Shown here: positions 26,903 to 35,031 of the stretch, piece by piece
How the letters are laid out: each line of letters begins with the position of its first letter
How positions within the stretch are numbered: the first letter of the stretch is position 1
DNA from: Candidatus Methylomirabilota bacterium
GTDB taxonomy: Bacteria > Methylomirabilota > Methylomirabilia > Methylomirabilales > Methylomirabilaceae
Reading direction: 5' to 3'
Length of the DNA stretch: 35,451 bases
Assembly: GCA_016207095.1 (NCBI GenBank)
Contig: JACQQF010000068.1
Coordinates: 1-35,451, forward strand
Program-made: the position numbers and the translations under genes
Notes under the pieces: generated by a model
Seen by the model: only the letters and a program-made list of their open reading frames with translations
Database searches by the model: none
What the model was told of the DNA's origin: nothing

Positions 26903-27709
26903 TCACTCGTCGGTCTTGTCGTCGATCAGGGCCTTGATTCGCTCGATCTCCTTGACGATCAAGGTCTCTGTCAAGGTCGGGACGATCTCCCGAACGATCT
27001 GCTCGATCCGTTCAAACAGCTTCGCGCTGATCTCTTTGGCGACTTGCTCTGCGACCTGGGACGCTGCAGCCGCAGCCGCTCGCTCAAATAAGGGTTGGAG
27101 AATCTCGGCTGGAAGTTCGACCGGCCGAGGCGCTGGGGACGTCGGTGGCTCCTCCAAGGGCGGTAGCAGGCTCCCCTGAACTCCTGGAGCTGGCGGGATC
27201 ACAGCAGGATTCAGAAGGCCAGCCATAGCCGACTCCTCTACAAAGCTCGGCCCCGCCTCCTCCAGATAAAGCCTAAAGGGCTCAATCTCCATTGCTTTCA
27301 CCTCGGCCTCGGTATCGCAAGGCACCGGAAGGGGGACCTGCAGAGCATCCAGTAGTTGTTTAACTTTAGCGATTAATATTCGAGACTCAAAGGGTTTCGA
27401 GACAATATCGCTGGCCTCAACCGCCCGACCTTTTGAACCTGAATCCTCCTCAAACGAACCGGCGAGCAAGATCACCGGGACATCTCGCATGGCAGGATCG
27501 GCTTTCAGGGCCCGACAGACCTCGTAGCCGCTTGTGTCAGGCATGGCGGTATCGATCAGCATCAGGTCCGGCCCAAGTTCCCGTGCCTTTCGTATCGCCT
27601 CGTCTCCACTGTCGGCGGGAATCAGCTCGACGTCTTCCCGGCTGAAGGTGAGACGGATCGCCGTTTGAATCGTCTTGCTATCATCAGCCACCAAGATCTT
27701 TGCGCCCAT
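26903..27709 (-). CDS. Response regulator with CheY-like receiver and helical C-terminal region
   Basis: A 268-residue protein. The receiver domain occupies residues 1-120, with the acidic pair D9/D10 in LVADDS, phospho-acceptor D53 in LMLIDTAMPD, and a switch Lys in DIVSKPFES. The expected Thr/Ser position reads LLAGSF. A Pro-rich linker follows, then a C-terminal amphipathic segment with EQIVREIVPTLTETLIVKE, similar to tails seen in myxobacterial receiver proteins. There is no HTH or enzymatic output domain, so signalling by protein contact is likely. No histidine kinase gene is nearby. Confidence 0.8.
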   Translation of the reverse strand: MGAKILVADDSKTIQTAIRLTFSREDVELIPADSGDEAIRKARELGPDLMLIDTAMPDTSGYEVCRALKADPAMRDVPVILLAGSFEEDSGSKGRAVEASDIVSKPFESRILIAKVKQLLDALQVPLPVPCDTEAEVKAMEIEPFRLYLEEAGPSFVEESAMAGLLNPAVIPPAPGVQGSLLPPLEEPPTSPAPRPVELPAEILQPLFERAAAAAASQVAEQVAKEISAKLFERIEQIVREIVPTLTETLIVKEIERIKALIDDKTDE

Positions 27710-27742
27710 GCCGCCCCTCTGGCCATGTACCTGCCGCGCCTA

Positions 27743-27844
27743 GTGCCGTTCCAACTATTTGCGCCGAAACAGTGAATCTTCACCAAACGCGATGTATGTG
27801 CTGCGTCACTCTCCGCCATTAGCCGAAATCGGTTGGAACGGCAC
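27743..27844. mobile_element. 102-bp palindrome-ended element
   Basis: Perfect 13-base terminal inverted repeats GTGCCGTTCCAAC and GTTGGAACGGCAC lie between the response regulator and ilvE. There is no coding capacity. Half-sites of the same sequence lie beside both 168-bp elements (18119-18130 and 22080-22092). Confidence 0.6.
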
Positions 27845-27979
27845 GAGCAGAAAACTGCCCCAAAATAGCCTCTCAGACATGGAATGTCAAGGTCATTACA
27901 GCGAAAACTGTTGACTTCTACAACGATTCCGGCTACGTTGAGCGCGGATTTTGTGGAGGATAGTCGGGAGAGGAACGCG

Positions 27980-28888
27980 ATGACATACGCGTATTTCAAG
28001 GGGCAGTTTGTCCCGGTTGATCAGGCCAAGATCAGCATCCAGAATAATACCTTCCAATATGGGACCGGGGTGTTCGAGGGGATCCGAGCCTACTGGAACA
28101 GCCAGGTGAGACAGCTCTACGTCTTCCGTCTGCGCGAACACTTCGCCCGGATGCTCAGGAATTGCCGAGTTCTCACGTTGAAAATCGACAAGGACGAGAA
28201 GGAGCTGTGTGAGATCACGGTTGAGCTGCTCAGAAAGAACCACCCCGAGACCGACACCTACGTCCGGCCTATTGCGTACATCGATTCTGACGGCCTCGGC
28301 CCGAAGTTCGTCGGTTACTCCACCGGATTCGCGATGTACACGATACCGCTCGGGGACTACATCGATTCGGCCGGAATCAAGGTCGCCTTCTCGTCGTGGC
28401 GCCGGATCAACGATAATACCATTCCGGCGCGCTGCAAAGTCACCGGCGGCTACGTCAACTCCGCCCTGGCCAAGACCGAGGCGCTCGAACATGGCTATGA
28501 CGAGGCGATCTTCCTGACAGAGAAAGGCTTCATCTCGGAGGGCTCAGCGGAGAATATCTTTCTGGTCGGAGGCGGAAAGTTGATCACCCCTTCCCGCTCC
28601 GAAGATATCTTAGAAGGGATCACGCGGGAGACGGTGATCGAACTGGCTCGAGACGAGTTGGGCATCGAGACGATCGAGCGCCCGATCGGCCGGACGGAGC
28701 TCTATGTGGCGGACGAAGCGTTCCTTTGCGGCACCGGCGCCCAGGTCTCGCCGATCACCGAGGTGGACAAACGGCCGCTTGGCAGCGGCAGGATCGGGCC
28801 GATCACCGCAAAGATCCAAGCGCTCTATTTCGATGTGGTCAAGGGAAGGCAAAAGAAATACTCGCACTGGCTGACAGCGGTCTATTAG
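27980..28888 (+). CDS. ilvE: Branched-chain amino acid aminotransferase
   Basis: A class IV PLP enzyme that transaminates valine, leucine and isoleucine. The TFQYGTGVFEGIRAY motif lies near residue 25. The Schiff-base lysine is in ARCKVTGGYVNSA, and GFISEGSAENIFLV contains the cofactor-binding region. The start is ATG 27980 (MTYAYFKGQF), 302 residues, with AGAGGA six bases upstream; the open frame from 27884 reads through the spacer. A related D-amino acid or aminodeoxychorismate enzyme is unlikely given these motifs. Confidence 0.92.
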   Translation: MTYAYFKGQFVPVDQAKISIQNNTFQYGTGVFEGIRAYWNSQVRQLYVFRLREHFARMLRNCRVLTLKIDKDEKELCEITVELLRKNHPETDTYVRPIAYIDSDGLGPKFVGYSTGFAMYTIPLGDYIDSAGIKVAFSSWRRINDNTIPARCKVTGGYVNSALAKTEALEHGYDEAIFLTEKGFISEGSAENIFLVGGGKLITPSRSEDILEGITRETVIELARDELGIETIERPIGRTELYVADEAFLCGTGAQVSPITEVDKRPLGSGRIGPITAKIQALYFDVVKGRQKKYSHWLTAVY

Positions 28889-28913
28889 TTCACGGTTCAC
28901 GCCTCTCACCCTG

Positions 28914-28977
28914 CCCTCTCCCCCGCGGGGGAGAGGGAAAAGATAAAAAGTCCCTCCTCTCCCCTGCGGGGGAGAGG
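28914..28977. repeat. Two REP-like palindromes after ilvE
   Basis: A perfect 24-base palindrome built on CCCTCTCCCCC (28914-28937) is followed by GAAAAGATAAAAAG and a second, similar palindrome (28956-28977). It may also stop transcription after ilvE, though T-tracts are lacking on the plus strand. Confidence 0.7.
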
Positions 28978-29003
28978 ACGAAGGTGAGGGGGATCTTGGA
29001 CCA

Positions 29004-29399
29004 ATGACGGAAGGAATCGAAAAACGACTGACCGCGCTCGATGAACGGCTCATTCACCTCGAATCAATGATGGTGAGCCTTCTGGAGCGGATCGATCGCC
29101 AGCAGCTTGATGCGACGAAGACATCCGACCGGATCAAGGAATGGGTGACGCAGTTCGTGGCACTCCGCCTGCATCAACTGGTTCCGGAGACCTGCGAGCA
29201 CCCTGCTGGACCGGAGGCCGGCGGGCCGTATCTCGATGGCACCACGGTTCCCTGCACTGAAGAGGTCGCTCACCGCGTCGCCAGGATCCCGATCCCCTTC
29301 GTCCGCCAGATGGTCGTCAAGAAGGTCGCCGAATCAGCCCACCAAGACCAGATCAGCAGGGTCGATATCGCCTACTTCGAAAAAGCCGCCACCTTCTGA
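29004..29399 (+). CDS. Small protein with N-terminal coiled coil and PCP_red-like C-terminus
   Basis: 131 residues. The first 55 form an amphipathic helix with heptad pattern (RLTALDERLIHLESMMVSLL). The C-terminal 50 residues (CTEEVAHRVARIPIPFVRQ, then VVKKVAESAHQD and ISRVDI) follow the pattern of the PCP_red domain. That domain was first described at the C-terminus of light-independent protochlorophyllide reductase, but it is also found alone in non-photosynthetic bacteria, where its role is unknown. No chlorophyll genes are nearby. The start at 29004 is weakly supported: no strong Shine-Dalgarno precedes it, only REP sequence. Confidence 0.65.
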   Translation: MTEGIEKRLTALDERLIHLESMMVSLLERIDRQQLDATKTSDRIKEWVTQFVALRLHQLVPETCEHPAGPEAGGPYLDGTTVPCTEEVAHRVARIPIPFVRQMVVKKVAESAHQDQISRVDIAYFEKAATF

Positions 29400-29562
29400 C
29401 AGTGCAAACTCTCAGGGGAGGATCTCCTGAGCTGGCAGCACTGGGAGCAGCACCTCCTCGAAGGTCCCTCCCTCTCCTTCGCCTCGTAGCCGCAGGGCCT
29501 GTCCGGAGCCTGTCGAAGGGCTTGCCCTGCCCACAAGGGGCGCAGCAAGCAGCGCCCCTACA
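29400..29562. repeat. REP-like palindromes downstream of the methyltransferase
   Basis: Contains CTCAGGGGA paired with TCTCCTGAG near 29411-29431, a CCTGTCGAAGGGC-type repeat near 29511, and the hairpin AGGGGCGC (29536-29543) with GCGCCCCT (29552-29559). No gene is seen. Confidence 0.6.
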
Positions 29563-30423
29563 TTATCTGGCTGCGCCTGGTGTGCGGCCGCGTAGGCAAA
29601 AGTAGCTTCGGCTTGCGAAAAATCGGCCTTCTCTGCCCTTCCTTTCCAGGTCCCCACGCCATACGCCGGCCTCCTGCTCCGACACCACGCCTGTCTTGAC
29701 AGCCACGCTGCTTATGCGCTCCACCATCCTCTTCCAGTAGGGCTCGAACTGCGTCGAGGTGTGCATCAGCGGGAGGACCTGGATCTTCTCCACGGCGGCC
29801 TCCCGGAACATTGCGTACAGCTCACGTCCAGCCCAGCCGCTGGTGAAGTAGCGATCGCAGTAGGCGTGAACGATCCGGCGGGTCAGGTCGCGATCGGCGG
29901 CGTTGATGACGATCATATCGATGTCGTGGTCGAACGCGACCACCGTCCCGGCCGGCCGGACCACTCGAACCATCTCTGCCAGCACCTCCGGCCCGTTCGG
30001 GATGTGGCCGAAGACGGCAGAGGCGACCACCAAGTCGAAGCTCCCGTCGGGAAACGGAAGGGCAGCGCCATCAGCACACCGAAATTCGATCCGCTCCCTT
30101 AGGCCCTCCTCCTCCATCCGCCGTACAGCCACTTCAATCAGGCGTTCGCTTGGATCGACTCCCACCACCTTTCCGCGCTCCCCGACGCGTTCAACGAGGT
30201 CCCGGGCAACGACCCCGGTGCCGCACCCGACATCGAGCACGCGATCTCCTGGACGCACACCCGAATACTCCAGCCAGGTATGACGCAGCTCGGCCCACCC
30301 GGGAGCCAAATCGGCCTCTTCGAGAACCTGAATGAGGCGATCAGCCTCCCCGGAGGCATCGACCCGATGCCACGGGTCCGGTAGCTTCTCAACCAGCTCT
30401 CCTGAGTTGCCCGCGTCAAGCAT
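29563..30423 (-). CDS. Class I SAM-dependent methyltransferase
   Basis: A 286-residue enzyme with the Rossmann SAM-binding motifs in order: VLDVGCGTGVVARDL (motif I), VVGVDPSERLI, FRCADGAALPFPDGSFDLVV (motifs II and III) and LAEMVRVVRPAG. It resembles the UbiE/COQ5-like group, but the substrate cannot be told. I chose ATG 30423 because GGAAGAGAG lies just upstream; ATG 30438 would add five residues. The final residues run into a REP-like repeat, so the last few may not be ancestral. It stands alone. Confidence 0.8.
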   Translation of the reverse strand: MLDAGNSGELVEKLPDPWHRVDASGEADRLIQVLEEADLAPGWAELRHTWLEYSGVRPGDRVLDVGCGTGVVARDLVERVGERGKVVGVDPSERLIEVAVRRMEEEGLRERIEFRCADGAALPFPDGSFDLVVASAVFGHIPNGPEVLAEMVRVVRPAGTVVAFDHDIDMIVINAADRDLTRRIVHAYCDRYFTSGWAGRELYAMFREAAVEKIQVLPLMHTSTQFEPYWKRMVERISSVAVKTGVVSEQEAGVWRGDLERKGREGRFFASRSYFCLRGRTPGAAR

Positions 30424-30495
30424 GTTTCTCTCTTCCATCAAAATGAAAGGCGGCCTCCGTCGCCGGAAGCCGCTTCTCGAAAGTTCGCCCCGTTG

Positions 30496-30696
30496 ACTAA
30501 TACAAACGCATTAAGTGAGGTGTCATTCTGAGCAAAGCGAAGAATCTGAGTATCGGAAGAGCCAGACCCTTCGCGGAGTTTACGCTGAGCGGAGCGAATG
30601 TGCTCAGGGTGACAAATCGTGGAATACTTGCCCCACGGTGAGGGGGACCTTCTAAGCAACGACGGTGTAACAAGATTTAGCGCGTTTGCATTAGTG
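30496..30696. mobile_element. Roughly 200-bp inverted-repeat-ended element, nested repeat inside
   Basis: The ends ACTAATACAAACGC (30496-30509) and GCGTTTGCATTAGT (30682-30695) are inverted repeats with one mismatch. Inside, TGTCATTCTGAGC (30521-30533) and GCTCAGGGTGACA (30602-30614) form a second inverted pair, a motif seen as a dispersed repeat in many bacteria. The right end overlaps the TAA stop of hppA. Confidence 0.55.
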
Positions 30697-33009
30697 CGCT
30701 TTTCTGGCCTCCGCCTTCACCGCCTCTGTAGGCTCCTCTGTAACGATGGAGCCGCGCTTGCTGAAGGCGACCGAGATGCCCAGGACAACCACGCAGGCCA
30801 GGAAGATCAGGAACCGCGTGCCGCCCCCGATATCGCGGATGGCAAGCGGCGCAATCAGGATCGCCACCAGATTCATCACCTTGATCATGGGGTTGATCGC
30901 CGGGCCGGCGGTGTCCTTGAACGGATCGCCGACCGTGTCGCCGATGACGGCCGCCTTGTGACAGTCGGTCCCCTTCCCGCCGAATAGCCCCTCCTCGATC
31001 TTCTTCTTGGCGTTGTCCCAGGCCCCGCCGGTGTTCGACAAAAACACCGCCATGAGCTGGCCTGTCAGAATGGCACCGGCAAGGAACCCGCCCAGCGCTG
31101 CCGCGCCGAAGGCGAAGGCGACCAGGATCGGGCTCACGATTGAAAGGATAGCGGGCCCTATCAGCTCCTTCTGCGCCGCGGCGGTCACGATCTCTACGCA
31201 CCGGCCGTAGTCCGGCTTTTCCTTGAACTCCATGATCCCCGGCTTCTCTCGGAACTGGCGCCGGACCTCTTCGACCAGGAGAAAGGCGGCTCGGCTGACC
31301 GCCTGGATGGCAAAGGAAGAGAACAGAAACGGGACCGCGCCGCCGATCAGCAAGCCGATGAAGACCTCTGGAAGGTTCACCTGGATCCCGGCCCCAATCA
31401 GATGCGCCTCGTCGATGAACGAGCGGAAGAGAGCGACGGCCGCCAGGACTGCGGTGGCGATCGCCAACCCCTTCGTGAGCGCCTTCGTGGTGTTGCCGAC
31501 TGCGTCGAGCTTGGCCACAATCCGATGGGCCTCGATCCCTGAGGGCGTCCTGGGATTATTCTTCAATGCGCCCGACATCTCGAAGATGCCGTTGGCGTTG
31601 TCGGAGATGGGACCGAAGGTATCCTCCGCTAGAATAAAACCGGTGGTCGCCAGCAACCCGAGGCCGGCTAAGGCGATCCCATAGGCTGACAATGAATAAC
31701 TCGCGCCGAAGATGCTGTAGGAACCATAGATGGTAGCGACGATGGCCAGGACGGCCCAGACGCTCGACTCGAGGCCCGAGGCGATTCCGGAAAGAATGAG
31801 GGTCGCAGGCCCGGTCCGGCTGGCGTACGCGATCTCGGTCACCGGCTTCTTCTCGACCGCGGTAAAGTATCCTGTCAGCCACTCGATCACCAGCGCCAAG
31901 CCGATCCCCATCACGTTGGCCAGGAAGACTCGCCACCAAATCGCGCCGTACTTCGGGCTCACGATGTCGCCAAGGTAAAAGTAACTCACGATCCAGAACC
32001 CGACGATCGAACTGAGCGCCGCCATCCAGAAGCCGAAGGTGATCGGCTTCATCGGGTTCATGGCAGGATCGTCCTTGCCCCGAACACACCAGGTCCCGAA
32101 GATGGAGCCGAAAACGCCGACGGCACGAATCAGCAGCGGATAGATGACCAGCGCCAGGACGACCTTCGAGGCGCTGGCTGCCCCGCCGAACGACTCGACG
32201 AAGTCCTTGTCCAGCATCGCCCCGGCCCCCAGGATGATCGCAGCAACCAGCGTCACCTCGTACGACTCGAAGACATCCGCCGCCATCCCGGCGCAGTCGC
32301 CGACGTTGTCGCCCACGTTGTCGGCGATCGTGGCGGGGTTGCGCGGGTCATCCTCAGGGATCCCTTTCTCAACCTTGCCGACCAAGTCGGCGCCCACGTC
32401 GGCTGCCTTGGTGAAAATGCCACCCCCCATGCGCATGAATAGGGCAGCCAACGAGCCGCCGAAACCGAAGCCGATCAGGATCTTCATCGCGTTCTCTTTG
32501 AAGAGGAGAAAGATGATTGTCGCCCCCAGCAACCCGAGGCCGACCGTGAACATCCCGGATACGGTCCCGGCCCTGAACGCGATCTCCAACGAACTCTTGA
32601 AACTGTGGAGCGCAGCCGCCGCCGTCCGGACGTTCCCTTTTACCGCCAGCCACATCCCGACGTATCCAGCGCCGTAGGAGGCGGCGACCCCCATGAAGAA
32701 GGCGAGCGACACCCCCAGCGGGAGGAGCATCCCCTCATAGACGCCCCGATACATGAAGAAGAGGCCGATGGTGATGGCGATGACGAACCAGATCATCGTC
32801 TTCACTTGGCGCGCCAGGTAGGCCAGGGCCCCTTCTTCTATTGCCTTCGCAACATCTTGCATCGCCTGGCTGCCAGGATCCTCCTGGATCGTCTTCCTCG
32901 CCAAGTAAGCGCCATACCCCAAGGCGATGAAGGCCGAAACCAGGACGAACCAAAGGATCTTCCATTCCTGTGGGCCGAACGTCGGCAGTACAATGCTGGC
33001 TTCGCTCAT
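30691..33009 (-). CDS. hppA: K+-independent H+-translocating membrane pyrophosphatase
   Basis: Couples pyrophosphate hydrolysis to proton export. 772 residues with many membrane helices. The substrate-binding loops contain DVGADLVGKVE, DNVGDNVGDCAGMAADVFE and the late GDTVGDPFKDTAGPA. K509 in GNTTKALTKG marks the K+-independent proton-pumping class; K+-dependent enzymes have Ala there. The start ATG 33009 follows AGGAGAT. The protein saves energy by using pyrophosphate from biosynthesis. The final codon and stop lie in the end of a palindromic element. Confidence 0.95.
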   Translation of the reverse strand: MSEASIVLPTFGPQEWKILWFVLVSAFIALGYGAYLARKTIQEDPGSQAMQDVAKAIEEGALAYLARQVKTMIWFVIAITIGLFFMYRGVYEGMLLPLGVSLAFFMGVAASYGAGYVGMWLAVKGNVRTAAAALHSFKSSLEIAFRAGTVSGMFTVGLGLLGATIIFLLFKENAMKILIGFGFGGSLAALFMRMGGGIFTKAADVGADLVGKVEKGIPEDDPRNPATIADNVGDNVGDCAGMAADVFESYEVTLVAAIILGAGAMLDKDFVESFGGAASASKVVLALVIYPLLIRAVGVFGSIFGTWCVRGKDDPAMNPMKPITFGFWMAALSSIVGFWIVSYFYLGDIVSPKYGAIWWRVFLANVMGIGLALVIEWLTGYFTAVEKKPVTEIAYASRTGPATLILSGIASGLESSVWAVLAIVATIYGSYSIFGASYSLSAYGIALAGLGLLATTGFILAEDTFGPISDNANGIFEMSGALKNNPRTPSGIEAHRIVAKLDAVGNTTKALTKGLAIATAVLAAVALFRSFIDEAHLIGAGIQVNLPEVFIGLLIGGAVPFLFSSFAIQAVSRAAFLLVEEVRRQFREKPGIMEFKEKPDYGRCVEIVTAAAQKELIGPAILSIVSPILVAFAFGAAALGGFLAGAILTGQLMAVFLSNTGGAWDNAKKKIEEGLFGGKGTDCHKAAVIGDTVGDPFKDTAGPAINPMIKVMNLVAILIAPLAIRDIGGGTRFLIFLACVVVLGISVAFSKRGSIVTEEPTEAVKAEARKAH

Positions 33010-33097
33010 GGGATCTATCTCCTATCCGGGTGCGTTCAATGGTGTCTGAGGCAGCTCTATCCTCAATCCATTCATTCCACTCTCACCCACCGGCCCT

Positions 33098-33159
33098 CGC
33101 TCGACTGAGGCTTCGACAGGGCTCAGCCGAGCGCTCGTCGCAGACTCCCCAGCGACGAG
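33098..33159. repeat. Double hairpin between hppA and the purF-linked gene
   Basis: CGCTCGACTGAG with CTCAGCCGAGCG, then CTCGTCGC (33134-33141) with GCGACGAG (33152-33159). A TTCGACAGGGCTCAG repeat forms the first loop. No T-tract follows. Confidence 0.6.
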
Positions 33160-33238
33160 AATGGAAGGGGGGGGAGGGGGGAATAGGCGAGGCGACTCGC
33201 GCGTCCGCATCTGAGAAACAGAGTACGGAGGCAGGTGC

Positions 33239-33508
33239 TTACCAGATCTTGGAGGGGATGTTGCCCCTCCCCTTGACCAGGATGTCTACGAGTGCATGAT
33301 CGAAGTAGTTTGATTGTTCAGCTACGGCAGGGTCGATGTTCCTCTCGTAATGCGCGCGACCGACCTCGATATCTTCTTTCAACAGATCGAACAGCGTATC
33401 CTCTTTAATCCCTTCCACGATCCTATCCTGATTGTAAATGATGATATCGGACACGATCACTCGGGCCAAGCGTCTTGCCCGCTCATGGGGGTCCCGGGAG
33501 TGAGACAC
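33239..33508 (-). CDS. Conserved small protein of unknown function next to purF
   Basis: 89 residues, mostly helical and charged: ARRLARVIVSDIIIYNQDRI, then EGIKEDTLFDLLKEDIE and GRAHYERN. Proteins of this style occur in deltaproteobacteria and relatives; I know of no assigned function. The GTG at 33508 starts 12 bases after the purF stop, so it is probably co-transcribed. No signal peptide or cysteines. Confidence 0.65.
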   Translation of the reverse strand: MSHSRDPHERARRLARVIVSDIIIYNQDRIVEGIKEDTLFDLLKEDIEVGRAHYERNIDPAVAEQSNYFDHALVDILVKGRGNIPSKIW

Positions 33509-33520
33509 GGAATGCGCCCG

Positions 33521-34939
33521 CTAGGCCTTGAAGAGCGTGAGCTGGCTGTGATCCTCCCCGCCAAGGGAAACCGGGTAGTTCCCGGTGAAGCAGGCATCGC
33601 AGAACCCCGTTCCGCCTTCGGTGTCCTTCCCGGCGGCTTGGTGCAGCCCCTTGAGACTCAGGTAGCCGAGGCTGTCAGCCCGGACGTACCGTCGGATCTC
33701 ATCGATCTCGTGGGTGGAGGCGATCAACTCCTTGCGGGTTGGCGTGTCGATTCCGTAATAGCAGGGCGAGATGGTCGGGGGCGAGCTGATGCGCAGATGG
33801 ACCTCCCGTGCCCCGGCCCCGCGGATCATCGACACGATCTTCCGGCACGTGGTGCCCCGGACGATCGAGTCGTCCACGACCACGACCCGCCTCCCCTCCA
33901 GAACCTCCCGGACCGCGTTCAGCTTGATCTTCACGCCGAAGTGCCGGATCGCCTGCTTCGGTTCGATGAAGGTCCTCCCGACATAGTGGTTCCGGATCAA
34001 GCCGTGCTCAAAGGGCAGGCCAGTCTCCTGGGAAAAGCCAAGGGCCGCCGGCACACCGGAATCGGGAACCGGGATCACGACATCCGCTTCGACCGGATGC
34101 TCTCGGGCCAACTGCCGGCCCAGCTCTTTACGGACACCCGAGACGAACCGGCCGAACAAGAGGCTGTCCGGCCTGGAAAAATACACGTATTCGAAGATAC
34201 ACTGAGAGGTGGGCACCGGCGGGAACGGATGAAAGCTATGCACGCCATGTTCGTCGATCTGGACGAATTCACCTGGTTCCAGGTCGCGGACAAACTTTGC
34301 CTCGATCAGATCGAAGGCGCAACTCTCAGATGCCAGCACCCAGGTGTCTCCCAGCTTGCCCAGCGAGAGTGGACGAAAGCCGTAAGGATCGCGGATCCCC
34401 AGCAGTTCGGTCTCGTTCATGATGACCAGGGAATAGGCGCCCCTCACCTGGCTCAATGCATCGACCGACGCCTCCAGCAGGCTCGTCTCCCGGGAGCGGG
34501 CGATGAGGTGAACGATGACCTCGCTGTCGGTCGTGGAGCTGAAGATGGAACCTTGTGCCTCCAACTCCTGGCGGATCTTCTCGGCGTTCGTGAGGTTGCC
34601 GTTATGGGCCAGGGCGAGCTGGCCGCGAAGGTAGCCCGCCATCAGGGGTTGGGCGTTTTTGAGCTGTGAGGTCCCGGTGGTCGAGTAGCGGACGTGGCCG
34701 ATGGCGAGGGAGCCCTTGAGGCGACGAAGCCTGGTCTCGTGGAAGACATCTGCGACCAGGCCCATCGCCTTTTCGAGATGGAGGGATTTGCCATCCGAGG
34801 CGACGATGCCCGCGCTTTCCTCTCCCCTGTGTTGCAACGCATACAAGCCCAGGTAGGCCAGGTTGGCCGCCTCTGGATGGTCATAGATCCCGACGATCCC
34901 GCATTCTTCGCGGAACTTATCCAGCCGTATCTCTGTCAT
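33521..34939 (-). CDS. purF: Amidophosphoribosyltransferase
   Basis: First committed step of purine synthesis: PRPP plus glutamine to phosphoribosylamine. It has a 12-residue propeptide and then the nucleophile C13 in [10 protein letters not shown]. The glutaminase motifs are ALQHRGEES and GHVRYSTTG. The PRPP loop [13 protein letters not shown] and the Cys residues in [13 protein letters not shown] and [12 protein letters not shown] suggest the Fe-S-containing B. subtilis type. 472 residues. Confidence 0.96.
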   Translation of the reverse strand: MTEIRLDKFREECGIVGIYDHPEAANLAYLGLYALQHRGEESAGIVASDGKSLHLEKAMGLVADVFHETRLRRLKGSLAIGHVRYSTTGTSQLKNAQPLMAGYLRGQLALAHNGNLTNAEKIRQELEAQGSIFSSTTDSEVIVHLIARSRETSLLEASVDALSQVRGAYSLVIMNETELLGIRDPYGFRPLSLGKLGDTWVLASESCAFDLIEAKFVRDLEPGEFVQIDEHGVHSFHPFPPVPTSQCIFEYVYFSRPDSLLFGRFVSGVRKELGRQLAREHPVEADVVIPVPDSGVPAALGFSQETGLPFEHGLIRNHYVGRTFIEPKQAIRHFGVKIKLNAVREVLEGRRVVVVDDSIVRGTTCRKIVSMIRGAGAREVHLRISSPPTISPCYYGIDTPTRKELIASTHEIDEIRRYVRADSLGYLSLKGLHQAAGKDTEGGTGFCDACFTGNYPVSLGGEDHSQLTLFKA

Positions 34940-34949
34940 CTTCCGGCCT

Positions 34950-35013
34950 TCAGCGATCAGCTATCAGCAGTCAGCTTTCAGCATCGGTCTGGTGGCTGAT
35001 AGCTGACGGCTGA
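34950..35013. repeat. Imperfect REP hairpin between purF and the aminotransferase
   Basis: TCAGCGATCAGCTATCAGC and TGGCTGATAGCTGACGGCTG pair imperfectly around about 24 bases. CAGTCAGC-like units are repeated within it. Confidence 0.65.
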
Positions 35014-35031
35014 CCGCATCCTGCCTGCTCC

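Noticed and set aside
29402..29605. 67-codon plus-strand frame after the PCP_red-like gene
   Set aside because: It consists of REP-like repeats and overlaps the 3' end of the methyltransferase.
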